A stretch of 64,000 nt of DNA, taken from NCBI GenBank assembly GCA_015296085.1, contig DVDT01000047.1, forward strand, positions 144,029 through 208,028, in the 5' to 3' direction. Source of the DNA: Trichormus sp. M33_DOE_039. GTDB lineage: Bacteria > Cyanobacteriota > Cyanobacteriia > Cyanobacteriales > Nostocaceae. The position numbers were made by a program, and so were the translations under genes. Below are positions 19,509 through 28,250 of the stretch, piece after piece; positions within the stretch are counted from its first letter, which is position 1; each line of letters opens with the position of its first letter. The notes beneath the pieces are model-generated. The model saw only the letters and a list, made by a program, of their open reading frames with translations. It did no database searches and was not told where the DNA came from.

Positions 19509-21695
19509 ATGAAGGTACTACGTTATCTTCCCCAGGAAGAAGTTCTCAGTCTCAGTGTCAGTTTGGGACGCGGAGGAGAAGCTTGTATTTATGCTGTACC
19601 ATCCGCAGGCGATTTAGTCGCCAAAGTTTATCATAAATCAACAGTTGCTCACGCCCATAAACTGCGGGCGATGCTGGCTAACCCACCCGAAAACCCAACT
19701 GCAAATTTGGGGCATATTTCCATTGCCTGGCCCCAAGAATTATTATGGGGGGCAGATGACAAAAGCATTGTTGGCTTTTTAATGCCCCGCATTCGGGGAA
19801 TGCGTCCCATCATCGACTTTTACAACCCCAGAACTCGCCGCCAACACTGTCCGTTATTCAACTATCAGTATCTCCTCCGCACAGCTCGCAATTTAGCGGC
19901 GGCTTTTGCAGCTCTCCATAATAGTGGTTACTGTGTTGGTGATGTCAACGAGTCGAATATTCTTGTCAGTGACACCGCCCTAGTCACCTTGGTAGATACA
20001 GATTCTTTCCAAGTGCGTGATCCTGAAAACGATGTGGTTTATCGTTGTCCGGTGGGTAAACCAGAATTTACACCACCAGAGTTACAGAATAAAATCTTTG
20101 CTCATCACGATCGCGATCTGAGTCATGATGTTTTTGGCTTAGGGGTACTCATCTTCCAATTATTGATGGAAGGGACACATCCTTTCTCTGGAATTTATCA
20201 GGGAGTGGCTGAACCACCACCCTATGAAGCCAGAATTGCTTCTGGACATTTCACCTACAGTCAAAGGCGAAAAATCCCTTACCTACCTACGCCGATTGCC
20301 CCACCTTGGGAAATTCTCCATCCCAGATTGCAACAACTGTTTTTGCAGTGTTTCGAGGATGGACACTATGCCCCACAACAGCGTCCTCAAGCTCAAGCTT
20401 GGTTGTCTGCCCTTGCGGAAGCTGAAGATTCCCTCACTATTTGTAGTGTCAATCCCCAGCATCGCTACAGCAATCACCTGCACAGCTGCCCTTGGTGTGA
20501 ACGGGCAGTCCGCTTGGGTGGTAGAGATCCTTTCCCTTCCGTACAAGCCATAGAAAAAAAAGAACATTTACGTCCCCGCGTCACAAGCAAAAAACGCCGC
20601 TACTCTCAACCTGCTCAACCCATTGGTTTACCACTGCCAGTTATGCCTTTGTACCAAACAAACTGGCCGTCAAGTAACCTTAGTTCTACACCTCAACGCC
20701 GTCGCTTGAGAAAGCGACTATATCCGATAGTGTGCTGCTTGTTGGGGTTTGGGGTGTTGGGATACTTAGATGTGATGATGAAATTAACACGTCCCTTGGT
20801 GTCGCGGAATAATTATGCCCAGCAAAGCTTAATGACACAGCCCACTCTTAGTAGTACTACCTTGAGTTTTGCCGATTACTACCAGCAAGGTCATGCCGCT
20901 TACCAAGTGCGAGACTATAAACAGGCGGTAGAAAACTTCACCCAAGCTATCCAACAAGAACCCGACAACAGCAAAGCTTACGTTAACCGGGGTAATGCGC
21001 GCTATAACCTCAAAGACTACGAAGGCGCACTATCAGACTATAGTGCCGCGCTACAACTGAATCCTCAGGAAACTAAAGCCTTTGTGAATCGTGGTAATGC
21101 GCGCTATATGATGGCAGAATATAGCAACGACCCTGACAAGGAATATAAATTGGCGATCGCTGATTTTAACCAAGCTTTGAGTATTAACGACAAAGAAGCT
21201 GAAGCCTATATCAGAAGAGGAATTGTTTACTCCCAAATTGCTAGATACAGTAGCGATACTCTCAAAGAGTACCAAGAAGCGATCGCTGATTTTGACCAAG
21301 CCCTAAAACTGAACGCTGCCAAATCTGAGGCTTATTTCCAGCGTGGTTCTGTACGCTATCAAATCGCTCAATATAGCAGTGACTCTATTCAACAGTACCA
21401 ACAGGCGATCGTTGACTTTGATCAAGCATTAAAAGTTAACGAAAAACTCGCTAAAGTTTACTTGAAACGAGGTATGGTGCGCTATGAACTTGTGCAATTA
21501 ATAGGTAACAAATCTCATCCTCACTATGCCAAAGCCATCGAAGATTTACAGCTAGCTGCCCAACTTTCCCTAGAACAAGAAGATACAGAAGTTTATCAAC
21601 AAGCACTCAGTAGTATCTGTATCGTCGAAGAAAGCAAATGTAATGCTTTATTCCAAAGTTCTGCCATGTTGGGATATATCAGCACTAACCAGTAA
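19509..21695 (+). CDS. Atypical Ser/Thr kinase with C-terminal TPR repeats (TerY-P triad member)
   Basis: About 728 residues from ATG 19509. The kinase core spans residues 1-310: Gly-rich loop LGRGGEACIY, Lys of VAKVYHK, catalytic loop VGDVNESNILV in place of HRDxKxxN, and DTDSFQV in place of DFG. A Cys/His cluster (CSVNPQHRYSNHLHSCPWCE) follows and may bind zinc. After a basic Arg-rich stretch there is one membrane helix (about 405-425). The C-terminal half carries at least five TPRs (AYVNRGNARYNLKDYEGALS and repeats). It is probably anchored in the membrane with TPRs outside the kinase side. The adjacent vWA and PP2C genes define the triad. Confidence 0.88.
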   Translation: MKVLRYLPQEEVLSLSVSLGRGGEACIYAVPSAGDLVAKVYHKSTVAHAHKLRAMLANPPENPTANLGHISIAWPQELLWGADDKSIVGFLMPRIRGMRPIIDFYNPRTRRQHCPLFNYQYLLRTARNLAAAFAALHNSGYCVGDVNESNILVSDTALVTLVDTDSFQVRDPENDVVYRCPVGKPEFTPPELQNKIFAHHDRDLSHDVFGLGVLIFQLLMEGTHPFSGIYQGVAEPPPYEARIASGHFTYSQRRKIPYLPTPIAPPWEILHPRLQQLFLQCFEDGHYAPQQRPQAQAWLSALAEAEDSLTICSVNPQHRYSNHLHSCPWCERAVRLGGRDPFPSVQAIEKKEHLRPRVTSKKRRYSQPAQPIGLPLPVMPLYQTNWPSSNLSSTPQRRRLRKRLYPIVCCLLGFGVLGYLDVMMKLTRPLVSRNNYAQQSLMTQPTLSSTTLSFADYYQQGHAAYQVRDYKQAVENFTQAIQQEPDNSKAYVNRGNARYNLKDYEGALSDYSAALQLNPQETKAFVNRGNARYMMAEYSNDPDKEYKLAIADFNQALSINDKEAEAYIRRGIVYSQIARYSSDTLKEYQEAIADFDQALKLNAAKSEAYFQRGSVRYQIAQYSSDSIQQYQQAIVDFDQALKVNEKLAKVYLKRGMVRYELVQLIGNKSHPHYAKAIEDLQLAAQLSLEQEDTEVYQQALSSICIVEESKCNALFQSSAMLGYISTNQ

Positions 21696-21700
21696 CATCA

Positions 21701-21756
21701 GTTCGTAGTAAGGACTTTAGTCCTAATTTTTCAGAATGAAAGTCCTTACTACAAAC
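21701..21756. terminator. Large hairpin behind the kinase-TPR gene
   Basis: Arms GTTCGTAGTAAGGACTTT and AAAGTCCTTACTACAAAC pair over 18 bp with one mismatch around a 20-nt loop. The loop side contains a second palindrome, AGGACTTTAGTCCT. This is a known type of dispersed cyanobacterial palindrome and is well placed to end the triad transcript. Confidence 0.6.
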
Positions 21757-22212
21757 TACAATACAAGTTTAGTAATATTTTTTGAATTCGGAGATTAAAA
21801 GCATTAAAAACCTATTTTAATGCCATTTTTGGTATATTCAAAAATCATATTATTTATCTAAGTTATCAGAGTTATCACTAGCTAACTCTGATAATTATTG
21901 TGTAAATTTTCTCGACATCAAAAATTATAATTATGTCTATAAATATCTTATTTACTAAGCTTTTACACATCCTGTTAGTTTATTTACTTTTTCTTTATAC
22001 AACAACCACAAATAACAGTTAAATTATGTACGGAGAAAACTACAAAGGCAATGAATTTTTCTCCTAACCAAGTGCATCCTCTTCATCCTGATAAATTTTC
22101 GCTCATCATTGAAAAATAATTCTTTGATGATCAAAAGCTCAAGATTTTTTACTAAGTCAATCTAAATCTAAAATCCAAAATTATTTAACCTACACATCTC
22201 CGAGGTAGTTGC
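21757..22212. other. Intergenic region before the polysaccharide island
   Basis: About 455 bp of AT-rich DNA upstream of rfbF. It presumably holds the promoter for the first island genes. I see no TCCGGA (DIF-type) hexamer and no convincing NtcA site. A CCGAGGTAG ribosome-binding stretch precedes the rfbF ATG. Confidence 0.35.
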
Positions 22213-22986
22213 ATGAAAGCGGTAATTTTAGCCGGAGGTCTGGGTACACGCCTCAGTGAAGAAACCAGCATCAGACCTAAACCGATGGTTGAGATTGGTG
22301 GTAAACCAATTCTCTGGCACATTATGAAAACTTATTCTGCTCACGGCATTAATGATTTTATTATTTGCTGTGGTTACAAAGGTTACATCATAAAAGAGTA
22401 TTTTGCCAACTACTTCTTACATATGTCCGATGTAACTTTTGATATGCGTTTCAATCAGATGAATGTACACTCTGGTTATGCTGAACCTTGGCGCGTCACC
22501 CTAGTTAACACAGGTGATAACACTATGACGGGTGGACGCTTAAAGCGTGTCAGAGAACATCTTGGTAATGAAACTTTCTGCTTTACCTATGGTGATGGTG
22601 TCAGTAATGTTAATATCACTGAATTAATTCAATTTCACCAACAACAAAAGACCCTAGGGACACTCACAGCCGTTCAACCGGCAGGTCGTTTTGGCGCAAT
22701 TTCTCTGGGACAAGAGCAAACTAAAATCACCAGTTTCCGGGAAAAACAAGATGGTGATGGAGCTTGGATTAACGGTGGTTATTTTATATTAGAACCATCT
22801 GTAATTGATTTTATTGCTGATGATACTACAGTTTGGGAGAAAGAACCATTAGAAAAGTTAGCAGATTTAGACCAACTATCTGCTTTTAAACATAATGGTT
22901 TTTGGCAACCAATGGATACATTAAGAGATAAAAATTACCTAGAAGAGCTATGGAAAAATAATCAAGCTCCTTGGAAAGTCTGGTAA
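22213..22986 (+). CDS. rfbF: Glucose-1-phosphate cytidylyltransferase
   Basis: A 257-residue nucleotidyltransferase, the usual family length. The N-terminal signature [20 protein letters not shown], then [18 protein letters not shown], identifies the CDP-glucose pyrophosphorylase group, supported by [12 protein letters not shown] and [13 protein letters not shown]. It makes CDP-glucose from CTP and glucose-1-phosphate, the entry point to CDP-deoxy and branched sugars. It is the first gene of the polysaccharide island. No obvious CDP-glucose 4,6-dehydratase of the RfbG type follows; the NAD epimerase two genes on may take that step. Confidence 0.95.
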   Translation: MKAVILAGGLGTRLSEETSIRPKPMVEIGGKPILWHIMKTYSAHGINDFIICCGYKGYIIKEYFANYFLHMSDVTFDMRFNQMNVHSGYAEPWRVTLVNTGDNTMTGGRLKRVREHLGNETFCFTYGDGVSNVNITELIQFHQQQKTLGTLTAVQPAGRFGAISLGQEQTKITSFREKQDGDGAWINGGYFILEPSVIDFIADDTTVWEKEPLEKLADLDQLSAFKHNGFWQPMDTLRDKNYLEELWKNNQAPWKVW

Positions 22987-22989
22987 TAA

Positions 22990-23110
22990 AGGCAAAAAGC
23001 AAAAGGAAAAAGAATAAAATCAAATTTTTATTAAGTTATAATTATTACCTGTAGCTAGGTAAAGTCAAACTTTAAAAGTTAAAAGTTATTTCTTTTTACC
23101 TTTTTACTAT
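22990..23110. repeat. Low-complexity intergenic repeat tract
   Basis: GCAAAAAGCAAAAGGAAAAAG at the left and TTTCTTTTTACCTTTTTAC at the right are roughly complementary, as in other STRR-bordered gaps of the window. The tract separates rfbF from the LhgO-like gene. Confidence 0.45.
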
Positions 23111-23148
23111 CTTTCTGCCTTCTTCTAACATTTAGTGTAGTAATACAA

Positions 23149-24363
23149 ATGTATGATTTTGTGATTGTCGGTGGGGGAATAGTCGGGCTATCTACAGGAA
23201 TGGCTTTAGGTAAATGCTATCCCCAAGCACGAATTTTAGTATTAGAAAAAGAAAGCCAATGGGCATTTCATCAAACTGGTAATAATAGCGGTGTAATTCA
23301 CTCTGGGATTTACTACAAACCAGGAAGTTTCAAAGCCAAATTTTGCCGTGATGGTAGAGACTCAATGGTAGCATTCTGCCAAGAGCATGGCATTGCTCAT
23401 GAGATTTGTGGCAAAGTAATTGTAGCTACAGATGAGCAAGAATTACCTCGTTTAGAAACTCTCTACAAACGCGGGTTAGATAACGGGATTCAAGTCCAGA
23501 GAATTAGTCCCGAAGAAGTCAAAGAAATCGAACCTCATGTTAGTTGTGTCGGGGGAATTCGGGTTTTTTCAACAGGCATTGTGAATTACAAACAAGTTTG
23601 TTTAAAATACGCCGAACTTATTCAACAGCAGGGCGGAGACTTACACCTCAATACCAAAGTGCTGAAAATCGTTCCCAGCGGTAAAAATTACATCCTGGAA
23701 ACCAACAAAGGCAACTTTGAAACCCATTTTGTGATCAATTGTGCCGGATTGCATAGCGATCGCATTGCTAAATTAGGTGGAGTCAACCCCAAAGCGAAAA
23801 TTGTACCCTTCCGGGGCGAATATTACGAACTCACCCCCGAAAAACGGTATCTGGTAAAAACCCTGATTTACCCAGTTCCCAACCCCGATTTTCCTTTCTT
23901 GGGCGTTCACTTCACCAAAATGATTGATGGTAGCGTCCATGCAGGGCCAAACGCCGTTTTGAGCCTCAAACGGGAAGGCTACCACAAAACCGACTTCAAC
24001 TTGAAAGATTTTGCTGAGGTGATGACTTACCCCGGTTTTTGGAAACTCGCCGCCAAACACGCCGACGAAGGTATCCAAGAAATCATTCGTTCCTTCAGCA
24101 AAGCAGCTTTTACGAGAAGTCTGCAAAAACTCATTCCCGAAGTCCAAGCCGCAGATTTAGTCCCCACCCATGCAGGGGTACGCGCTCAAGCCTTGATGGA
24201 TGATGGCAAACTAGTAGACGACTTTTTGATTGTACCTAGTCAAAATGCGATCCATGTTTGCAATGCACCATCACCAGCTGCCACTTCTTCCCTAGAAATC
24301 GGTAAAGCGATCGCTGCACAAGTTAGCCAGCGATCGCACTTAGAGAATGTAGCTATTGCATAG
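23149..24363 (+). CDS. lhgO: L-2-hydroxyglutarate oxidase (LhgO-like) FAD enzyme
   Basis: A 404-residue FAD oxidoreductase. The dinucleotide loop VGGGIVGLSTGMALG is at residues 7-21. HQTGNNSGVIHSGIYYKPGS, VNCAGLHSDRIAK (with an added I in the actual frame) and VPTHAGVRAQALM are typical of LhgO/YgaF. LhgO oxidises L-2-hydroxyglutarate to 2-oxoglutarate and feeds electrons to quinone. Its place between a sugar-nucleotide gene and an epimerase is unusual for a housekeeping repair enzyme. Here it may act on a sugar-acid or another hydroxyacid in envelope synthesis; that is inference. Short repeats flank it on both sides. Confidence 0.85.
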   Translation: MYDFVIVGGGIVGLSTGMALGKCYPQARILVLEKESQWAFHQTGNNSGVIHSGIYYKPGSFKAKFCRDGRDSMVAFCQEHGIAHEICGKVIVATDEQELPRLETLYKRGLDNGIQVQRISPEEVKEIEPHVSCVGGIRVFSTGIVNYKQVCLKYAELIQQQGGDLHLNTKVLKIVPSGKNYILETNKGNFETHFVINCAGLHSDRIAKLGGVNPKAKIVPFRGEYYELTPEKRYLVKTLIYPVPNPDFPFLGVHFTKMIDGSVHAGPNAVLSLKREGYHKTDFNLKDFAEVMTYPGFWKLAAKHADEGIQEIIRSFSKAAFTRSLQKLIPEVQAADLVPTHAGVRAQALMDDGKLVDDFLIVPSQNAIHVCNAPSPAATSSLEIGKAIAAQVSQRSHLENVAIA

Positions 24364-24413
24364 ATAAAAAGTACGGGAGATCAGGGAGACAAGGGAGACA
24401 AGGAAGATTTTAC

Positions 24414-24448
24414 CCCAGTCCCCAGTCCCCGATCCCCAGTCCCCAATA
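24414..24448. repeat. CCCCAGT heptamer repeat (STRR)
   Basis: Five or so CCCCAGT/CCCCGAT/CCCCAAT units in tandem between the LhgO-like gene and the epimerase gene, the same family as at 19373-19490. Confidence 0.7.
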
Positions 24449-24465
24449 TAGAGAATTTGACACAA

Positions 24466-25494
24466 ATGAAAATTTTAGTAACTGGAACAGAAGGCTATTT
24501 AGGTTGTTTATTACCTTCTTTATTAACTGCACGCGGACATGAAGTAATTGGGGTAGACACTGGTTTCTATAAGGTTGGCTGGTTATACAACGGTACGGAA
24601 ATCACAGCTAAAACCCTCAACAAAGATATCCGTCACATCACCCCCGAAGATTTAGAGGGTGTAGAAGCGATCGTCCACATGGCCGAACTATCCAATGACC
24701 CCACTGGACAACTAGCACCCAACATCACCTACGACATCAATCATTTAGGTTCTGTCCGACTAGCGAATCTGGCGAAAACAATGGGTGTGCGCCGCTTCGT
24801 CTATATGTCTTCTTGTAGTGTCTACGGTGTCGCTACAGAAGGCGATGTCACAGAAGCATCTCCCATTAACCCCCAAACAGCCTACGCAGAATGCAAAACT
24901 CTAGTCGAACGAGATGTCACACTCCTTGCTGATGATGACTTCTCGCCCACCTTCATGCGGAATGCTACAGCCTTTGGTGCTTCGCCCAGAATGCGCTTTG
25001 ACATCGTTTTGAACAACTTGTCTGGCTTGGCTTGGACTACCAAAGAAATCAAAATGACCAGCGATGGTACACCTTGGCGGCCATTAGTTCACGCCTTGGA
25101 TATTTGCAAAGCCATAGTTTGCGCTTTAGAAGCACCCCGCGACATTATTCACAACCAAATCTTTAACGTTGGTGATACAGCCAACAACTACCGCGTTAAA
25201 GAAATCGCCGAAATCATCGCTGACACTTTCCCTGGTTGTAAATTATCTTTTGGTGATAACGGCGCAGATAACCGTAGTTATCGCGTATCCTTCGAGAAAA
25301 TCAACAGCATCTTACCTGGATTTAAGTGTGATTGGGACGCACAAAAAGGTGCTAGACAGTTATTTGATTTGTTTAGTCAAATCGACATGACTGAAGATAC
25401 CTTCTTGTTTAGAGGATTCACCCGCTTAAAACAACTAGAGTATTTAATTCGTACTGAACAAATCAACAAAGATTTCTTCTGGAATATCAAGTAA
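24466..25494 (+). CDS. NAD-dependent sugar-nucleotide epimerase/dehydratase
   Basis: A 342-residue extended SDR protein from ATG 24466. The Rossmann loop TGTEGYLGCLL is at residues 5-15. Ser residues are in MSSCSVYG and the catalytic pair is YAECK at about residue 140. The substrate half contains ATAFGASPRMRFDIVLNNL. It should oxidise a nucleotide sugar at C4 with tightly bound NAD and either epimerise or dehydrate it. Position next to rfbF suggests a CDP-sugar, but homologues act on several. In Anabaena PCC 7120 the HEP island has an equivalent epimerase gene. Confidence 0.88.
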   Translation: MKILVTGTEGYLGCLLPSLLTARGHEVIGVDTGFYKVGWLYNGTEITAKTLNKDIRHITPEDLEGVEAIVHMAELSNDPTGQLAPNITYDINHLGSVRLANLAKTMGVRRFVYMSSCSVYGVATEGDVTEASPINPQTAYAECKTLVERDVTLLADDDFSPTFMRNATAFGASPRMRFDIVLNNLSGLAWTTKEIKMTSDGTPWRPLVHALDICKAIVCALEAPRDIIHNQIFNVGDTANNYRVKEIAEIIADTFPGCKLSFGDNGADNRSYRVSFEKINSILPGFKCDWDAQKGARQLFDLFSQIDMTEDTFLFRGFTRLKQLEYLIRTEQINKDFFWNIK

Positions 25495-25520
25495 TAATTC
25501 TGAGCAATTAGTGTGTTCCT

Positions 25521-25551
25521 ATCCTCGGCTTCTGGAAGAAGTCGGGGGTAT
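25521..25551. terminator. Hairpin of the CGGCTTCTT-AAGAAGTCGGG family
   Basis: CCTCGGCTTCT and AGAAGTCGGGGG pair around a 2-nt loop. Two related palindromes occur at 44918-44948 and 55039-55067. It lies in the 124-bp gap before a glycosyltransferase gene. Confidence 0.55.
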
Positions 25552-25618
25552 CATAACTCTCAAAATTTATCAAACAGACCTGTAGTAGTTCATCAGATTC
25601 AAAATTTTTGATCATTGT

Positions 25619-26668
25619 ATGAGCAAGTTATTGACCATTGCTATTCCTACTTATAATCGGGCTGAATTACTTGATAAACAGTTAACATGGCTAGCCAAAG
25701 CGATTAAAGGTTTTGAATCAGATTGTGAAATTTTAGTTTCTGATAATTGTTCTACTGATCATACTCAAGAAATCATCAAAAAATGGCAAAATAACCTCAA
25801 CCAGATCACATTTAGGTCTAATAAACATCCTGAGAATTTAGGCGTAATGAAAAATATTATGTATTGCCTAAGTTCCGCAGAGACTCAATATATCTGGACA
25901 ATTGGAGATGATGACCCAATTCAGGACAGAACCATTAGTTATGTCATCAATAAACTAAAACAACAGCAAAATTTATCATTATTATTTCTTAACTTTTCTG
26001 GAAGAAATAAAGTCACGGGTCAACCAGTTTACCCACCAACTATCATCGGTAATCGCTGGTTTGATGCTGACTGTGAAGATGCTTGTAGAGATGGTAAAGA
26101 AATTTTTGAACATTGTTTTGCTAAAAGCGTTGGTGCTGTAATTTTCTTAACTGCTAGTATTTATTGTACTGATTTAGTCAAACGCGCTTTACAAAATTGG
26201 CCAGATGCTGCCGAAAACTGGATATCTTTAGCATATCTAGCAGGTTATTGTGCTGCTCATGGTGATGTCATTGTCACTAAAGAGAATTATTTAGAATGTA
26301 TTGTTGGTGTGAGTTATTGGCAAAAAGAACCCAAAGCCGCACTATTAATGCAATATAAACACATACCTGAAGTAATTTTAAAACTGCAAGAATGTGGGTA
26401 TTCTAAACAATTTTGCCGTCAGATGCTTTTACGTAACTCCAAAGAAGTAGATGTCAAAGTATTTTTAGGCGCGTTAAGAAGATGGCCTGTATCTGCTATT
26501 AAAACAGTTATTCCCTTTGTCGCCTTAGTTGGATTGTCTGTTTTTGATGTAATGGCTTTTAAACAAATGAGATTTGCTGAAGCCCATGAACCATCTATTC
26601 AAGAGGTGAGAGCTAATACAAATGGGAGACGTTCCACAGCTAAATCTATCACAAAAATCAAAAATTAG
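25619..26668 (+). CDS. GT2 family glycosyltransferase
   Basis: A 349-residue GT-A protein. It begins LTIAIPTYNRAELLDKQLTW, has SDNCSTDHT for the nucleotide site and WTIGDDDPI (about residue 98) as the metal-binding DxD. A C-terminal hydrophobic stretch (AIKTVIPFVALVGLSVFDVM, about residues 300-319) may attach it to the membrane. It would add one sugar to the lipid-linked repeat unit. The next gene starts three bases after its stop, so the two are probably translated together. Confidence 0.88.
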   Translation: MSKLLTIAIPTYNRAELLDKQLTWLAKAIKGFESDCEILVSDNCSTDHTQEIIKKWQNNLNQITFRSNKHPENLGVMKNIMYCLSSAETQYIWTIGDDDPIQDRTISYVINKLKQQQNLSLLFLNFSGRNKVTGQPVYPPTIIGNRWFDADCEDACRDGKEIFEHCFAKSVGAVIFLTASIYCTDLVKRALQNWPDAAENWISLAYLAGYCAAHGDVIVTKENYLECIVGVSYWQKEPKAALLMQYKHIPEVILKLQECGYSKQFCRQMLLRNSKEVDVKVFLGALRRWPVSAIKTVIPFVALVGLSVFDVMAFKQMRFAEAHEPSIQEVRANTNGRRSTAKSITKIKN

Positions 26669-26671
26669 ACG

Positions 26672-27505
26672 ATGATTTTATCCATTACGAAAAAATTTTC
26701 TACTCTCAAATCTGAGTTAGATTATAGACTTAGAATTTGGCAACACGCCAAAAAATTACCCCAATTAACAGAACGCGATCGCCTAATTGTTGATACCCTC
26801 AAAACAGAAGGTGTTTACATCACCACATTAGAGAATTTAGGTTTAAAATCTACTTCTGAAATGTTCAAAGCGGCTCATCAGCAATTAGCCCAAATGACCG
26901 CGACTACAACTCAGCATCTATCAGAAAAATTGCCACAAATTCATACGGTTACAGACATTAATGAATTTGCCAATTGGGGTCAAGAAACACGCTTATTACA
27001 GATTATCGAAAACTATTTAGGTCTACCTGTTGCCTTTCATGGTGTCCATTTACGTAAGGATTTGCCTAACGCACATCAGTTCGGCACATTATTATGGCAT
27101 AAAGATTCCGAAGACAGAAAGATGGTAAAAATCATCATTTATTTAAATGATGTTGCACAAAAACATGGGCCTTTTGAATATGTTCCTTTACACTTAACCT
27201 CTTTCCCAGCGATTAATTCTTATCGCATCGACTACAAACTTTGGCAATCTGGATATTTAGGTATCAACGACGACCAGCTAAATAAAATTATCCCTAAATC
27301 AGCTTGGAAATCTTGCCCAGGTACAGCAGGTACAGTCGTCATTGCTGACCCTAGAACAGCTTTACACCACGGTACTATCCGCACAGAAGAACGTTCAGCC
27401 CTATTTTTTGTTTACACTGCTAATCCTCCTAAAAGACCGGAATTGTGTACCCAATATTGGGATGATACTTTCTCCAGACCAAATGTAGATAAAATTCCTG
27501 TTTAG
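26672..27505 (+). CDS. Phytanoyl-CoA dioxygenase (PhyH)-like Fe(II)/2-oxoglutarate enzyme
   Basis: A 277-residue protein with the facial triad pattern of 2-oxoglutarate dioxygenases: LLWHKDSED (His143, Asp145), LHHGTIRTEERS (His232 or His233, and Arg241 for the 2-oxoglutarate carboxylate). PhyH relatives hydroxylate small molecules, lipids or sugars. The gene follows a GT2 gene by three bases and precedes rfbC, so a modified sugar or acyl group of the envelope polysaccharide is the likely substrate (inference). It consumes 2-oxoglutarate, the product of the LhgO-like oxidase three genes upstream. Confidence 0.7.
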   Translation: MILSITKKFSTLKSELDYRLRIWQHAKKLPQLTERDRLIVDTLKTEGVYITTLENLGLKSTSEMFKAAHQQLAQMTATTTQHLSEKLPQIHTVTDINEFANWGQETRLLQIIENYLGLPVAFHGVHLRKDLPNAHQFGTLLWHKDSEDRKMVKIIIYLNDVAQKHGPFEYVPLHLTSFPAINSYRIDYKLWQSGYLGINDDQLNKIIPKSAWKSCPGTAGTVVIADPRTALHHGTIRTEERSALFFVYTANPPKRPELCTQYWDDTFSRPNVDKIPV

Positions 27506-27580
27506 GAGTTTATCTAGCGTAAATACTAAGTGATTAGTAACTAATTATTTGTTCTCATCAATATCTTATTTCAGGCAAAT

Positions 27581-28150
27581 ATGATTTTTACCCAGACAGA
27601 ACTCCAAGACGCGTTTATTATTGATTTAGAAGAAAAGCCAGACCACCGTGGTTTCTTTGCCCGGACATTCTGCGCCCAAGAATTTGCCAACCACGGTTTA
27701 AAACCAGCAGTTGCTCAGTGTAACCTTTCTTATAACTATAAAAAAGGCACATTGCGGGGAATGCACTATCAACTAAGACCCGCAGCCGAAACTAAATTAA
27801 TTCGTTGTATTAAAGGTGCTATTTATGACGTAATTATTGATATGCGTCCTGAATCACCAACATTTTTATCACACATTGGTGTAGAACTAACCGCCGACAA
27901 TCGTCGGGCTTTGTACGTACCAGAAATGTTTGCTCACGGCTATCAAGCTCTGACTGATGATGCAGAAGTTGTGTATCAAGTTGGTGAATTTTATACACCT
28001 GGATACGAAAAAGGTCTGCGTTATAATGACCCATTTTTTAATATTCAATGGCCTTTAGAAGTTACAGTAATCTCTGAAAAGGACGCTAACTGGCCACTAT
28101 TAGAAACCATACCCATTGGTAGCCCCGATCCAGTGGAAGCGGTTTGTTAG
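27581..28150 (+). CDS. rfbC: dTDP-4-dehydrorhamnose 3,5-epimerase family protein
   Basis: A 189-residue cupin enzyme of normal length. Key motifs: DHRGFFARTF, GTLRGMHYQLRPAAETKLIR (with the catalytic His), GAIYDVIIDMRPESPTF and PEMFAHGYQALTDDAEV. It epimerises C3 and C5 of a 4-keto-6-deoxy sugar nucleotide. rfbA, rfbB and rfbD are not nearby, so the substrate may be the CDP- or other nucleotide sugar made by the neighbouring genes rather than the dTDP-rhamnose intermediate. Confidence 0.9.
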   Translation: MIFTQTELQDAFIIDLEEKPDHRGFFARTFCAQEFANHGLKPAVAQCNLSYNYKKGTLRGMHYQLRPAAETKLIRCIKGAIYDVIIDMRPESPTFLSHIGVELTADNRRALYVPEMFAHGYQALTDDAEVVYQVGEFYTPGYEKGLRYNDPFFNIQWPLEVTVISEKDANWPLLETIPIGSPDPVEAVC

Positions 28151-28152
28151 TA

Positions 28153-28209
28153 AGTAAAAAGTAAAAAGGCAAAAGTATTAATTTTTTTACTTTTACCTTT
28201 TACCTTTTC
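28153..28209. repeat. Imperfect hairpin of AAGGTAAAA repeats
   Basis: GTAAAAAGTAAAAAGGCAAAAG faces CTTTTACCTTTTACCTTTTC across a T-rich loop (arms read from 28156 and to 28209). It is likely both STRR and transcription stop or attenuator between rfbC and the next gene. Confidence 0.5.
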
Positions 28210-28250
28210 AAGCCTTCTATCTTCAAATATTAAATATAGGAATTAACGAA

